DNA from: Earliella scabrosa
Taxonomy: Eukaryota; Basidiomycota; Agaricomycetes; Polyporales; Polyporaceae
Direction: 5' to 3'
DNA: 64,000 nucleotides
Assembly: GCA_022605405.1 (NCBI GenBank)
Contig: JABYQQ010000009.1
Location: 434,001-498,000 of the forward strand
Shown here: positions 1-11,700 of the stretch, piece after piece
How positions within the stretch are numbered: position 1 is the first letter of the stretch
Layout: each line of letters opens with the position of its first letter
Translations under genes and position numbers: made by a program
The notes under the pieces: model-generated
Databases searched by the model: none
What the model saw: the letters and a program-made list of their open reading frames with translations, nothing else
What the model was told of the DNA's origin: nothing

Positions 1-525
1 ATCTCCAGCGTATGGTGCTCGCGGCGAGTCTCGTGGCATTTTGGGAGGGCGGTAAGAGAATTCCACCGAGAGGTGCAAAGGATTCCCAGTAAGGACGTTG
101 AACGTTGAGAGGTTCGCAGTTGTGGCACACGCCGCTGGGAGCAGGAGATCGTTCAAGCGCCCCGCGCGCTCAGGGAGTTCACCGCCACCCGACTTCCGGC
201 CCAGCGCTTGGCGTTGTCACCAACTTGACTGCACCCATTCAATTACGATGGCGCGCATGCATTGCAACCACTAGACTCAAGAGATACATCTCGCAAGCAC
301 TTTGAGTCGCAGGTCATGTCAGGGGTATGTACGTATCATCATAGTCAGATGTACCGTAACGCTCATGAGTGGGTATCATGTATACACCATACTAATACAG
401 AAACTCGTACACAGCGGCCAGGGGAAACAAAAACCGCACCCGCGGTTCCCAGTGCCCACCGCTATCAGGACCCATCCTCCAAACAGCGAGCAAGAAACGA
501 CGGGCTCCTCCCAGCCCCGCTGTGC
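1..525. other. No gene recognised; 3' flank of the lipase
   Basis: I see no coding region with a family signature or a consistent exon pattern here. The short open frames on both strands have arbitrary composition. The part next to position 526 is presumably the 3' untranslated region of the lipase gene. Confidence 0.5.
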
Positions 526-1793
526 TCAGTTGCAGAACAGCGTACCGATGAAGATGCCCTCGTACGGCCCGAGGTGGTCGAGGATGCTGCCCCTGAAGAT
601 GTTCGGCACCGTCTTGATCGTGCACTGTCCGTCGCTCGCGTTGTCGTTGCCCGAGCACGCGACCGCCTTGCCCGGCGAGGTGATGTGCACCTCCCCCTGC
701 GGGTGCGCGAACCCGAGCCCCCGCCCGGGGATGATCGGCACCAGGTCGCTCTCGTTGTTGATCCGCGTGAAGTCCGGGACCTGTGCGGAGACGGACGGGG
801 TGAGTGTGAGCGTGGGTTACGGATAGGCAAGATGCTAATTTCAAGACGTACCCTGGCGTCGACGAGCGCGGCCCACTCGGGGTTCCCGACGCGCGGCTTG
901 CCGTAGGTGACGGCCTTGATGTGGATGTTGGATGGCAGGTGGTAGGACATGAAGACCGAGTCGAGCTCTGCGAGCGCACCGCCGAGCGAGTGTCCGATCT
1001 GCCCGTGCCGACCGTGCCTCAGGTCAGTAAATCCAACTCGGCAAAGACACCCAGACGAGAGGAAAAAGGAGAGGGTAAGTACTGACCAGCATGACCTGCG
1101 TTGCGCCCTTGGTACCGATGAGCCGCTTCGTCTCGGCGAGGATCGTCTGCGCCGTGTCGGCGTGCGCCTCGCCAAAGCCGTTGTGCACCTGCACGGCGCT
1201 GGAGACGCCGGGGAAGAGCTTCTTGTCCAGGTTGTCCAGGAAGAAGTCGATGTCCGTCAGCGCGGACTCCCTATAAACCGACGCAGACGCAGGTAAGCAC
1301 ACACGTATACAGTATCTCTCGCACGGCCTGATCGAAGCGGGCCGACAAATAAATAAACAAATACTCACAGCTCGAGCGGGTCCGTGCCCTGGTGCGCAAC
1401 CACCACAGAGTTCTCGGCCGGCCAGTATCCAACAAAGACTGAAAAAAGGAGAAGATGCATCAGCCTCCCGCTCCAACCCCCCTTTTCCCCCCAACACCCA
1501 TCCACCCAAACACACCCAGAACCCAAAGAAGAACACTCACACAGCTGAACACTCCCTCCGTTCCCCCCAGTCAGAGTGGGCTCGAACCCGGGGAGGGCCC
1601 TGCAGGCCTCCCCACAGCCCCAGTCCGCGATCTTGTCCGAGTCGCAGTAGGCCGCCCGCGCGAACTGGGTGAACGGCGCAAACGCCGCGAGCTGCGCCGA
1701 CGACAGCGCGCTCACCGCACGCTCCGCCAGGGGAGCGGCGACGGCCGCGGTCGCGGCCGAGAGGAAGAGGGACGCGGCAGCGAAGAAACGCAT
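526..1793 (-). CDS. Secreted class-3 (alpha/beta hydrolase) lipase, intron-split
   Basis: Predicted extracellular triacylglycerol lipase or feruloyl-esterase-like hydrolase of the lipase class-3 family. The first exon starts at the ATG at 1793 with a typical signal peptide (MRFFAAASLFLSAATAAVAA) followed by a short propeptide-like segment. The next exons encode an oxyanion-side segment (NSVVVAHQGTDPLE), the helix with VQVHNGFGEA, the nucleophile elbow GHSLGGALAELDS, and VTYGKPRVGNPEWA. The last exon holds the catalytic Asp (NNESDLVPIIPG) and His (ILDHLGPY). Cysteines spread through the protein suggest secreted disulphides. Introns are short with GT...AG ends; the last exon ends at TAG/TGA-side position 526. 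The order Ser-Asp-His and the total length of about 300 residues match the Thermomyces-type family. Substrate preference cannot be read from the sequence. The 5' leader (about 1794-1860) is rich in a gtgtcg-type simple repeat. Confidence 0.9.
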
Positions 1794-2811
1794 CGTGAAA
1801 CTTTGCAGGTCGGTTGCTTTCGTGTGTCGGGTCTCTCGGGTCTCGTGAGGGTGTGTCGTGTGTCGTGTGCCGTGTATCGTGAGTGCGGGCAGGGTCAGAC
1901 CAGTGATCCTGGGCAAAGCAGCAGCGGCAAGACAGCGGGCGGCGGGGACGGCGGCGCGGGAGCCTCTTCCGAGTCGGGGGAGACAAGAACGGGGAGAGGG
2001 TCTGCGACGCTGTGCGCGGTCGCCTGCGACCGTCTTAAATGTATCCGCTGGATTGTCGGTGCGCGCGAGACCGTGCCCTAGGTACGGGGTCAGTCACTGT
2101 CAACTGATGATGATAGAGCAGGGCGGAACCTGGAAGAGTCGCCAGACACACTTGCCAAGCCCGCGCAATGGATGATCAGGGGGAGAAGGCCGGCTTCCAA
2201 GCGAAGGAGGACCACGTCGCAGTCTGCAGAAGGTCACAAAGAGGTGCGAGCAATTCAGGGACGGGGGTCCCGAGGTCGATATTCAATGGCGAGCGGTGCG
2301 CGCGCGCGCGCGGGGCCACATGTACGCAGGGGATCCGAGGCCCGAACATCAGTGCATTGACAGCCAGTACTTTATGATGCGACGATGGCGACAGGCGGGG
2401 CCTGTAGCAGCGGCTGGGACCAGGGAGACGGCGGGTCGCAGTTGCAGTGGGAGAGATGGTGGTATCCACGTCTCAGCTCTCATTGGCCGGGGCGGTGTGG
2501 CTATGGATCAGTGGGGATCACAGACGGCGAGAAAAACGCCTTCCCAACAATGTTGTTGAGGTGAGCGACGTTACGAAGTTGGCGCAGGCGCAGGCGCAAG
2601 AGGCCTCTTCTCTCTCTGTAAATCCAAGCTCACCTGTCACTGGTCAGTCTCGTTTGGAAACGAACGCCCTTTGACAATGACAGGATCTGCATGGGATGTG
2701 CCACTGCCAGTGCCAGTCACGACGCCACGCTGTCCGCAGGCCTGAGGACGGCCCCATGATGCAGATGGTAGACAGGGAATGATTGTCGCGGACTGATCCC
2801 GCACTAACCCG
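1794..2811. other. Intergenic; lipase promoter side
   Basis: No supported gene. On the minus strand an ATTTAAG box lies near 2031-2042, about 240 bases upstream of the lipase ATG, and could serve as a TATA-like element. The rest shows no family-level coding signal. Confidence 0.35.
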
Positions 2812-2817
2812 CAGGCG
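2812..2817. repeat. Target-site duplication, left copy (caggcg)
   Basis: Six bases directly outside the left TIR, repeated exactly at 4724-4729 outside the right TIR. This is the expected footprint of a transposase making a 6-bp staggered cut. Confidence 0.85.
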
Positions 2818-2886
2818 TACTGCAAGCAGGACTGGTCAGCTTCGTAGCGCCCTGTAAGCGACTCGGCTACCACTGATCCGTGATGG
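2818..2886 (+). repeat. Left terminal inverted repeat, small element
   Basis: Starts TACTGCAAGCAGGACTGG and matches the reverse complement of 4655-4723 over 69 bases without mismatch by eye. It diverges just inside (GAGACC against GTCCTC). Confidence 0.9.
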
Positions 2887-4654
2887 AGACCCCGAACACT
2901 GCAGCCCCTGGACAAATGATAAGAACCTCGACGGTTTTGATCAGAACATACTAGTCTACTAGTATTGGTAATAATATAGTGATGACCAGTGTAGGGTATA
3001 TGTAGTTAGTGTACAGTACTTGCTGTCCGCCGATCCTACGCATCCAAGGAGTATGTTTGATGAATGTATGAATGCCATGTTGCTAATCCTTCTTGCCCCA
3101 CATTGCCCCGAAGATATGGAAGCGGGTTAGCGCAGAGTATAAGTTGCTCAACCGCGTCCCTGAAGCAAGACTAGCGCGCGCTAGGGCCAACGGTGACGAA
3201 ATGATCTGCTGTAGTGTCAGTTCCTCACTGAGTTACACAATATGCTGCTACTCATGCACGATAGTACTATATCAGACTACTCTACTATTTTGTGGGCCTT
3301 AGCAATTAATCCCTGTTGCTTGAAGCCGCATAGATGTCCGGCGCCTAAGTTATAGTGGTCACCTCCGACTTGCACTTCCCCCCTGATCCATCTTGCTGCT
3401 CCCTGCTCTCCTCTCAAGTCCCTGATATATTTTAGCCCAGCACACATACTACACCAAGCAACCCTTTTGTGCAACTGGCGAGACATACCCCATTTCATTG
3501 CATGCTGAGAGAAGCGCTGTAGTGCGCATTGCAGTCCGCTAACGTTTCGGCTGTACAAATTACCACCTGCCACACACTGGCAGCAACGGCTATAGGCATT
3601 CAATGTATGCTGATAAGTCTAAAGAATCCTAGCCTGGGGCCATCGGTCTGAGCTCGACCTATCTATCGTGCAGGAGGGGAGTTGAGTGGTGAGGGTTGTG
3701 GAATGTGCGATCGAGAGAGTGTGTGTAGAGGGCATGCAAACCCAAAAGAAGAGATTGATACTTTCTGCCAAATGCGCTAATAGGATTGAGGGTCAGAAGT
3801 CAAATGAATGGATGCGGAATAAGTGTGCCAGTGGGGGTAGATGGGGAGGCAAAACCCACTGGCAAACCAAAAGTCCGAACGCGAGCTGACAGACTACAAG
3901 ATACAGAGAAAAACAGCAACCATCTATTGAGGTAATAAATAACGGCATACAAACATCTCAGGCCAAGACTGAGAGGGAAAGGTCTCAAAATGCGGCCAAC
4001 AGTAGACGAGCGTCTAAGTTACTAAATGTGGCGAAGTCACGAAACATATGTATCGCGCCTGTGCCAAGCAGGAGCGAGTGGAATGACTCAAAAACTGCTG
4101 AAAAAGTATTTTATGATATGCGGAAATTAATCGAAATGGCAAACCAAGGAATGCGGGTGTGACATGGAGATGGGGATGGGGAGTGGTCCGGAATGGAGAG
4201 TAGCCGCTGAGCGCGGAGTCAAATCCATGTCGCACGCAGATGTCGTGGTGTGAAACGATATGTAAATGCGCAGCGGTGCCCCTCAATACGATCTGTCCCA
4301 CTTATGGCCTCGTAGTGGGGAGGCCAGGCCGTTGCAGCATGGGGAGGGTATATAAGTATATGTTAAGTTGTATCGTGCAGTGCCACGCCCATCCGTGAGA
4401 GTGCTCTTGCCGTGTCCAACTCAAAGTCTTGTTGCCATTGAGTATCATCACATAGTCTTCGACTCTCGATGCTGTGGAGTAACCCCTCCTCGATAGAGGA
4501 TGTTGTGATTCTCTGCGAGCTCGACAGTCTTGATCTTAGCTTGTACAGTAAGTAGTAGTAAGTACTGCAGCTAATATGCAGCTAATACACTACTGTGTTG
4601 ACGTCATCTCTTTATCCGCGCTACTAGCAATTATCTGCAGCGGTGTCAGAGGAC

Positions 4655-4723
4655 CCATCACGGATCAGTGGTAGCCGAGTCGCTTACAGGGCGCTACGAA
4701 GCTGACCAGTCCTGCTTGCAGTA
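4655..4723 (-). repeat. Right terminal inverted repeat, small element
   Basis: Reverse complement of 2818-2886. It ends ...CCTGCTTGCAGTA immediately before the duplicated caggcg. Confidence 0.9.
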
Positions 4724-4729
4724 CAGGCG
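4724..4729. repeat. Target-site duplication, right copy (caggcg)
   Basis: Exact copy of 2812-2817, directly abutting the right TIR. Confidence 0.85.
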
Positions 4730-7700
4730 CTGCTAGGCGCTGCTGTGTTGTTCTTACTCAACGCCCGCTTTCGGTAAGCGACGGTCGAGCAAGTACCTCG
4801 CGCCCACGAGGATCAAGCTGGAATCTGTATCAAGTGATCGCGGAGCCCCGCGGGCCACATCATCAGACTTTCTTAGACTTTCCAAATTCCTGCACGACCC
4901 AAGCCCCCCGAGCGGGCCCGAGTCGAACGCGGGGGCGGGGGTGGCGCGTCATCAGTGCATCAACGAAGTTTTCTTATCTGTCATGATGCACGTTCGCAGC
5001 GATGCGCGAATGCAGACTACATACTTTTGTACTTGGCGCACAGATCAGCAGCGTCGTATACATAGACACGAACTGAAGGGTGAGAGAGCTGGACGATCGC
5101 TGAAGTGAAGCCAAGCCTTGAGCTTCTTCAACGTTCTGTTCTTGAACGCACGTCTCTTCCACGGCACGTCTCTTCCACGGTATGCGTCTCTTCCACGGTA
5201 TGCGTCTCTTCCGCGGTCCAGCTTCAACGAGTGTCCGATGTCCAGAACCCCCATACGTCCAGACGTTCAGACGTCTACGCTCCGCATGCGCAACCCCAGG
5301 AATGGCCAGAGTTCTCTTCCAGACTCCAGTCACTAACTTATAAGTCCAGCTGACCGCGGGGCTGCAGCTCTTCGAAATTCTGCAGCGACGTCGACGGACG
5401 GTGTGGTCAGAGTTCCGCATCCAAATTCGAAACTTCGCGCGCATCGATGTCGATTGGGGGGGGGGGCATCCAGCAGCCCAGGGATTCTGAGGGAAGCCGA
5501 AACGAGGGCAGCCGCAGACCGCATGCACGGCGGTCAGGCGGGGGGCTTCGTGCACCGCGTCGGAATAGAATGCATGAGAAACTCACTCGCACCGAACGAT
5601 AATTAATCGATAAGGCTCCGTCGCCCTTACGCCTAAGCTTAGGCCTACTCACATCGAGCTGCGCATGCTACAGCAAGCTCAAGGGGAAGTGCGCATCGCC
5701 GGCGCCCTCCCCCGTCTGCAGGCGGGCGTTGAGTACGCAGAACCGCACTGGTCGGGTGCAGAGACCGTGACATCGATAGACGTCGATCGACCCGCGGACG
5801 TCACGTCGTCGTCGAGCCCACCCACCGCGACGGGTCCTGTTAATTAAGACAGGGGGCCCCCAGGGTTTTACTGCACCCGCCCCCGGGCCCGCGCGTTGTT
5901 GGGATCTCGAGACCCTGGGGGTGGGTGCTGTCGGAGCGACACCGACGCCCACAACTTCAGGTCAGCATGTGGGCGCCCCGACGGTCGAGAGGGCTGCGCT
6001 GCTCTCGCCGGGGAGGCTCTGGGATCTTCGGAGGGGAGGCGCGGGGAGCGGATTATGGGTAGCGGGCTCGCGCTGGAGGGTGTGCGTGCCAGGCTGACGT
6101 CAGGCGCAGTCGGCGAGCGTGCGGGTCGATGATGTAGTGCCAGGCTGTCGAGCGTCGAGTTGGGCCGGTGAATATGCAGCTTCCGCTCGGGAAGGGCTCA
6201 TGCCGGGAATAGACGGTGGACGCGAGTGGCCGTGGACGCTCGCTCTTCTTGCAACTTCCAAGTTCCCGCGAGGGTAGAATACGCTACATGAGACCGTCTA
6301 CATGCGCCGAGGACTCCGCTAGCTGGAGGAGGAGCGCGGATTGCCGGAAGGCGAGCGCAATAAAGACATACAAGTCATCTCTGGGCCGCCAGTCGAACTG
6401 GCTCCGCGAGGGTTCGCAGGTTCGCACGCGAACTCCCTCCTCTCGTTCCCGCACAGCGTCCCCCTTCTCCACAAAAAGCCCGGTGTGACATCCAGCCTGG
6501 GTGCGCCAGACATGGGCGAGTCATGTATTACGTCCCAACGTACGTGCTCTGCGCCCATCCGCTCGTGTCTCTCACACGTCCGTCCGGCGTTCTGGTACTC
6601 ACCAATTTACGGACTGGGAATCTTGATCGCCGAAGATAGCGTTCCACCTCGGCCGCTCTCCATCCGCACCAGACGCTGCGATGGGAAGTGCGCCCGGCAA
6701 ACAGTGTCTGGTGCGTCTGTGGACGGGCGGAATGAATGGAGGGTGCTGAGGACGGTTAGTCTGCGGCGGGCCTCGCTGCCGCCTCGTTCTCGTTCGAGAA
6801 TCGAGAGTGACAAGCGTCGGGCCGCGGTATCAGAGAGAGAGAGAGGCAAGATCTGCTAGAGCCATCTAGACGAGAAGAGAAGGAGGGGAGAGGAAGATTC
6901 TGGGATGGGGAGGCGCGAGGAGGAGCCTAGGAGTGTGAAAAACATGCAGAGTATGTGCATATGGCGAGGACAAAGGCGGACATACCGTCCGCTGGTGCGG
7001 ACGCGGGCTGACGTGTGGGCCAGGCGGGGAAGACGAAGATCCTGAGGGGACGAGGAAGAGAGGAGCAGAACGCGGGCGCGGATGGCGTCTGCGGACGCGA
7101 GCCTTCCGGTCGAAGGCAATCATCTCGGCCGTTCTGGGGAAGAGAGAGGCCGATGCGGGCGACGGCAGGGAAGGCGCGGGTGCGTGACAGGGCTCGAGTG
7201 CGGAATGTCGCTAGTCCATGCTGAGGCAGGAGGGCCAGCGATGGCCCGCGCGCTCCCACCAGACCATGGACAGACGTCGATAGCGGTCGGGCTCTGGTTG
7301 GCCTCCGGGTCGTCTGCCGGACGAGAATAGCGACGATTCTCCGGGAGCGAATGGGAGTCTGACCCTGCGCGCGCCAGCGATGGCATGCATCGCATTGGCA
7401 GCCCATGGCGCCATCGTCGGTGTTCGCAATGACGGCATCCGCTCGGGTGACGCAGGCGGGCGGCGACGAGCGAATCACAGGCTCTGCGCTGGCGTATACA
7501 TACAGTCGTGGAGCGAACATGGGCCGCCGTCCAAGGTTCGAGTGCAGACGTCGACAGGGAGGAGCTCGGGGGCGGCGCGCGCCGGGGGCTTTAGAGCCTT
7601 AGGAGGAGGACACTGACAGCGAGCAGCGAGATATATCAGGCTGTGGGCCATCGTATCTCTATCTGCGCCCGTCGTGGGGAGCGATGCTGTGCTGGAAGGA

Positions 7701-8597
7701 GACGCAGATTGGAGGTCCAGATGGCGGGAGCGAGCACCGGTGGGAGCCCGCACGCGTAGGACAGCGCCAGCGGGGGAGAAGTGGGCGAACACAGCGCGAA
7801 CACATGGACAGGGTCCAGATGTCAAGAGCCTTGAGGCGCATGAGGAGCAGCGCGTAGAAAACGTCAACGAGCGAGCGCGGCAGAGAATGGCCAGCTGCCG
7901 GCGAGACCGCATCGATCGCGAGAAGGCGAGCTGCGAATGGCCATGGGCTCCGGATGGGCTGCGAATTCGAATGCACTGGGAACGCTGCCCGCCTGGAGAG
8001 CGTTCCCTGAACAGAGTTTACTCTATGGCTCTCGCCCCCTCCCTCTCCCCTTCTTCTTCCTCCGTCGAAGCCACCAGCCCTCAGCGGATCTCGGTGCGGC
8101 CCGCGACGCTGCCATCGCGCGCTCAACCTACTCCACGCCCCTGCGACGCCCCCGCGCGACCGCCTGGCGGTCGTGAGAGGCCTGCGGGGCCTGCCAGCGC
8201 GCGGACGCGGGCCACGCACCCGCGGTGCAGCAGACGAGGACGAGGACGGGACGGACGGGCGGGGGCGCGGGGAGGCAATCTGAGCGAAGTTTAAAGCAGA
8301 ATGCGGCAGGAGGGAGGAGCAGAACACACCGGGACGCCTTCCCTGCCGCTTCGGAGGGTTAATTACGCGCGTTACATAATCGCAGCTCGAAATTCAGAAA
8401 CTAACCCGAATGGAGGTGATTCGTCGACCACCCTGTGTGTATTCATTTATGGACATCGCTTCTTTCTGCCCGGCCAGATGTTATTTATCCAATCGCCTCC
8501 CTCCGCCCCCGCTCCGCCTTCGGTCCCAGTCGTTCTCTCAACTCTCCTTCCTTCCGCGAGCTCACATCCCACCGCGCCCCGACCCCCCTCTACCACC
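4730..8597. other. Long GC-rich interval without a supported gene
   Basis: Many overlapping open frames exist on both strands. None has a recognisable domain, a consistent set of introns, or a plausible start context. A short tandem repeat lies at 5149-5216. A run of ten G residues occurs near 5457-5466. The segment nearest 8600 is pyrimidine-rich and belongs to the promoter of the downstream transcription factor. A lineage-specific or non-coding gene cannot be excluded. Confidence 0.4.
5149..5216 (+). repeat. Four-unit 16/18-bp tandem repeat
   Basis: Two 16-base units CACGTCTCTTCCACGG are followed by two 18-base units TATGCGTCTCTTCCACGG, the last with one change (CCGCGG). The core CGTCTCTTCC is constant. 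Confidence 0.85.
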
Positions 8598-8604
8598 TAT
8601 ATAT
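8598..8604 (+). promoter_or_regulatory. TATA box of the Zn2Cys6 factor gene
   Basis: TATATAT lies about 150 bases upstream of the ATG at 8752. A C/T-rich leader follows, as is common at fungal transcription starts. Confidence 0.5.
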
Positions 8605-8751
8605 GCCTCGCTAACGTCCCACCACAGCTCCCGACCTTCCTCCTTCCGCAGACCACTCCCGACACCACCCTCCACCCGCGGGAGCTGTAGCATACACTAA
8701 ACTCCATTGAGAACCCCGCCCACTTCTTCTTGGCCATATTCGACGCACGCC

Positions 8752-11700
8752 ATGTCCGGTGGTCTCCCATATCCTGTATCCAACAATCGCGCGTCCTATC
8801 CCGCTTCCGACCACTCACACTCACACTCATCTTCCTATCCTGCAGGGCCCTCCACTAATCCCACATATCCATACCCTTCCTATCCCGGTAGAAGCGCGGG
8901 CTTCGACACTAATCATGGGAGAGCCGACACTAGCGTGGCATCCTCTTCGCTCTCTGGCATGTTTCATCACGCAGAGCACGACCAGCCCCAGTCTTACTCT
9001 CGCCAAGGGCACCCAGTCGACGCGTTTTCGCACCACCCGGGTCCAGCCCACCCTCGAGAGCAGGTTTGGCAATATGCCCAATCTGTTCCGGAGGCGCCCC
9101 GGACGCGTTATGACCCCCCTCCTCTCGAGATGGACATGCCCCGCGAGTACCACAGCACGGTCTCGCATCCGCCGCCCGTCGTGAGTTCGTCTCACGGGCA
9201 CAGTCTGTTGTCCAGTCCGACGAGTCCGTCCTCACGGTCCGCACCGTCGGGAGCCCCCGCGGGCCGTTCACGGAGAGAAAAGCCACGGCTGGAACTGGCC
9301 CCCGACCAGCCGCTGACCACTCAAGGCAAGCCTCGTACACGCGTATACGTCGCTTGCGTCCAGTGGTGAGTCTTGTAGTCCCGAGGACACCGCCGAAATT
9401 CTGATCGTTTTCGTTGGTGGTCCCAGTCGTAACAGGAAAATTCGCTGTGACGGCGCAAAACCTATCTGCCACAACTGCAGTCGCAGGACGGAGAATCCGC
9501 ATATATGCACCTACGACACCGCGCCCAAACGTCGTGGACCGGACAGGATCCCTGGCGCGCGACAGCGCACCGCTGCCGGGAGCGGCGAAAAGCCTCCGCG
9601 GCGGCGCAGACGTCCTCCACCGGTGGAAGTGCACGATCAGTCCTTTCTCTCTCCCCAGAGCGCGAGCACGAGTCCCGTCGAGCCCAAGACGGCGCCGTTC
9701 AGTCCGCCCGCCGCCCATGGCCACTCCTTCATGACCGACACTGCGCCCCCGCCTCCGGAGAGCCTGACCATCATCCAGGAGGGCGGAGCCGGGGAGTACA
9801 GAGGACGTCGGCAGGGCCCACCCGAGCCCGGACGTCCGTCGGTCCACAGCGGGCCCAGTGCGCACTACGCTCACGACCGTCACCTCACTATCTCGCACGT
9901 AGGTCCATCAGCTTCGTTAGCCGACATCAATGCTGCCGCTCACCCACCCCACATAGACCCCAGCGGCCGCTTATGAAGCGCATCCGCTCGGGTCCCCTCA
10001 CGCCGACACGCCCGTCACTGTCGGTTATGCGGTGGGCGCGCCGATTGCGCAGAGCCTGCCGCGCACCCACGTCACGGTCAAAGAGCAGGAGCCCGAGTAC
10101 TTTTTCACCGACGGAGGCCGGGAGGACGGGGACGGGGAGGAGGGGGCCGTCATCGTGGCGGAGCCGGGGGCGCAGTTCACGCGGGAGACGTGGTGGGATG
10201 CGCTCCTGGTGCTGTACGCCAGCGACGGGAGTGGGGCGGGTGGTGCGCCGTTGGACGTGGCGCTGGCGATCCCGCCCGGCGTGCGCGAGAACACGACGCA
10301 GAGCATCACTGCCGATCTGCGCTCGATCTTTCGTGCGTCCCCGCATTGGCTGAACTTCATCAACCTGCCGCGGTTCTTCGGTTCGCTGCTCGATCCGCGC
10401 GCACGCCACACGATCCAGCCGAGCCTGATCCTGGGCGCGCTCGCGCTCGCGACGTTTTTCAGGAGCCACGAGAACGAGCTGGGGGCGCGGGGGCGGGACC
10501 GGGCGTTGAGGCTGCGGGACCAGGCGCAGAGCGCGTTGGAGGGGAGCCTCAGCTCGCGCTGGATCGACCACAGTCTCGTCCAGGCCGCATGGGTGCGTGG
10601 TTATGCCGCTGGTTAAGGTGTCGGAGATTAACCGCGGCCTTTGCGTTCGCCGTCGATGCGCCAGCTTCTCGCGTTCTTTGAGATCTGTGCCCATCCGCTG
10701 CATTCCACCACACGCGTCCGGTCGTCGATGGGCCTCCTGGACTCGCTCTTGCGGACGATGAAGCTGCTTTCGCTGGACGAGGCGGACCCCCGTGCGTCTG
10801 TCTTTACGTCTGTCATCCCCGTCGTCGCTCCCGATCCTTCGCACATCCCCCACCCGTCGATCGAGGCCCATACCCATACCCATGCCCCCATTCATTCCTC
10901 CGTGGAATCCATGCCGATACCCGTCCGATGGCAGCCGTCGGACTCCTTGCGGCCGGCACTCCCGTCCCCAGATTTTCAGCACAACGCCCACCTGATTTCT
11001 CAGCAAGCAGGGAGGTCTACGCCTCTCCTGCCCCATGAACGTTCCTCCGTCGTCCAGTCTCCTTGTCATTGCATGACGTTCACTCTCGGCCACACCTGGC
11101 CCATGGTCAAAGAATTCGCGCCGTTGTGGGACATGACGCCCACCTGGCAGAGCGAATGGACCGAAAGCGATATCCGGAAGGAGGAGTGCAGACGCCTCGT
11201 CTGGAGCAGCGTCATGCTCAGCGCCGGACACAGCTCGTACACTGCGGCGAGCTCGGAAATTCAAACCCAGCAGTTGTTCCTCATGGATCCAAGAAACGTG
11301 AGTGCCATCATCTGTGTCTGTGTGGTGCTCGGCTTCGTTTTCTGATTGCGCATCTGGCGCGCTGGCGTGCATAATCTGCAGTACGCGCTGCTGTTCCCCG
11401 GGGAGTCGCTCACGTCCGTCGACGACGCGCCCGCGGTACCGCCGCCAGCGAAAGACTCTGTCTGGGCGCTGTACATGCGCGCGATGCTGATGTGGAACAG
11501 CTGCATTCGCATGCGCGCCGACGGGAGCTTGTCCGACGCGGACAAGGCGCATTTTGCGCTCACTGCCTGGGCGGAGATCGACGTGATCGAAGAGGCGTTG
11601 AACAGACACACCTGCGGGATCGAGCGGTCCTTCTTGTTCCAAGGGAGAGAACTCCTGTTCAAGTGAGTTTCGTTTCTGTGTCGTGTCGTATCGTCCGAAG

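Larger units (their letters stand above)
2818..4723. mobile_element. Non-autonomous TIR DNA transposon (1.9 kb)
   Basis: The interval is bounded by 69-bp perfect terminal inverted repeats (2818-2886 and 4655-4723) and flanked by the direct repeat caggcg. No transposase or other recognisable coding region lies inside. The first 48 bases of each terminus are identical to the ends of the 10.8-kb element at 23342-34128; after that the TIRs diverge (GCTACCACTGATCC here, CGTAACACTAATCC there). It is therefore best read as a deletion derivative or a separate non-autonomous subfamily mobilised by the same kind of transposase. Internal features are a TATATAA box near 4350 and an 18-bp motif (3298-3315) shared with the large element. 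The two identical TIR arms and intact duplication suggest a fairly recent insertion. Confidence 0.88.

Noticed and set aside
7659..8327. 222-codon minus-strand frame upstream of the zinc-cluster gene
   Set aside because: Arg/Ser/Pro-rich composition only, no motif and no splice support, with an equally long frame on the other strand.
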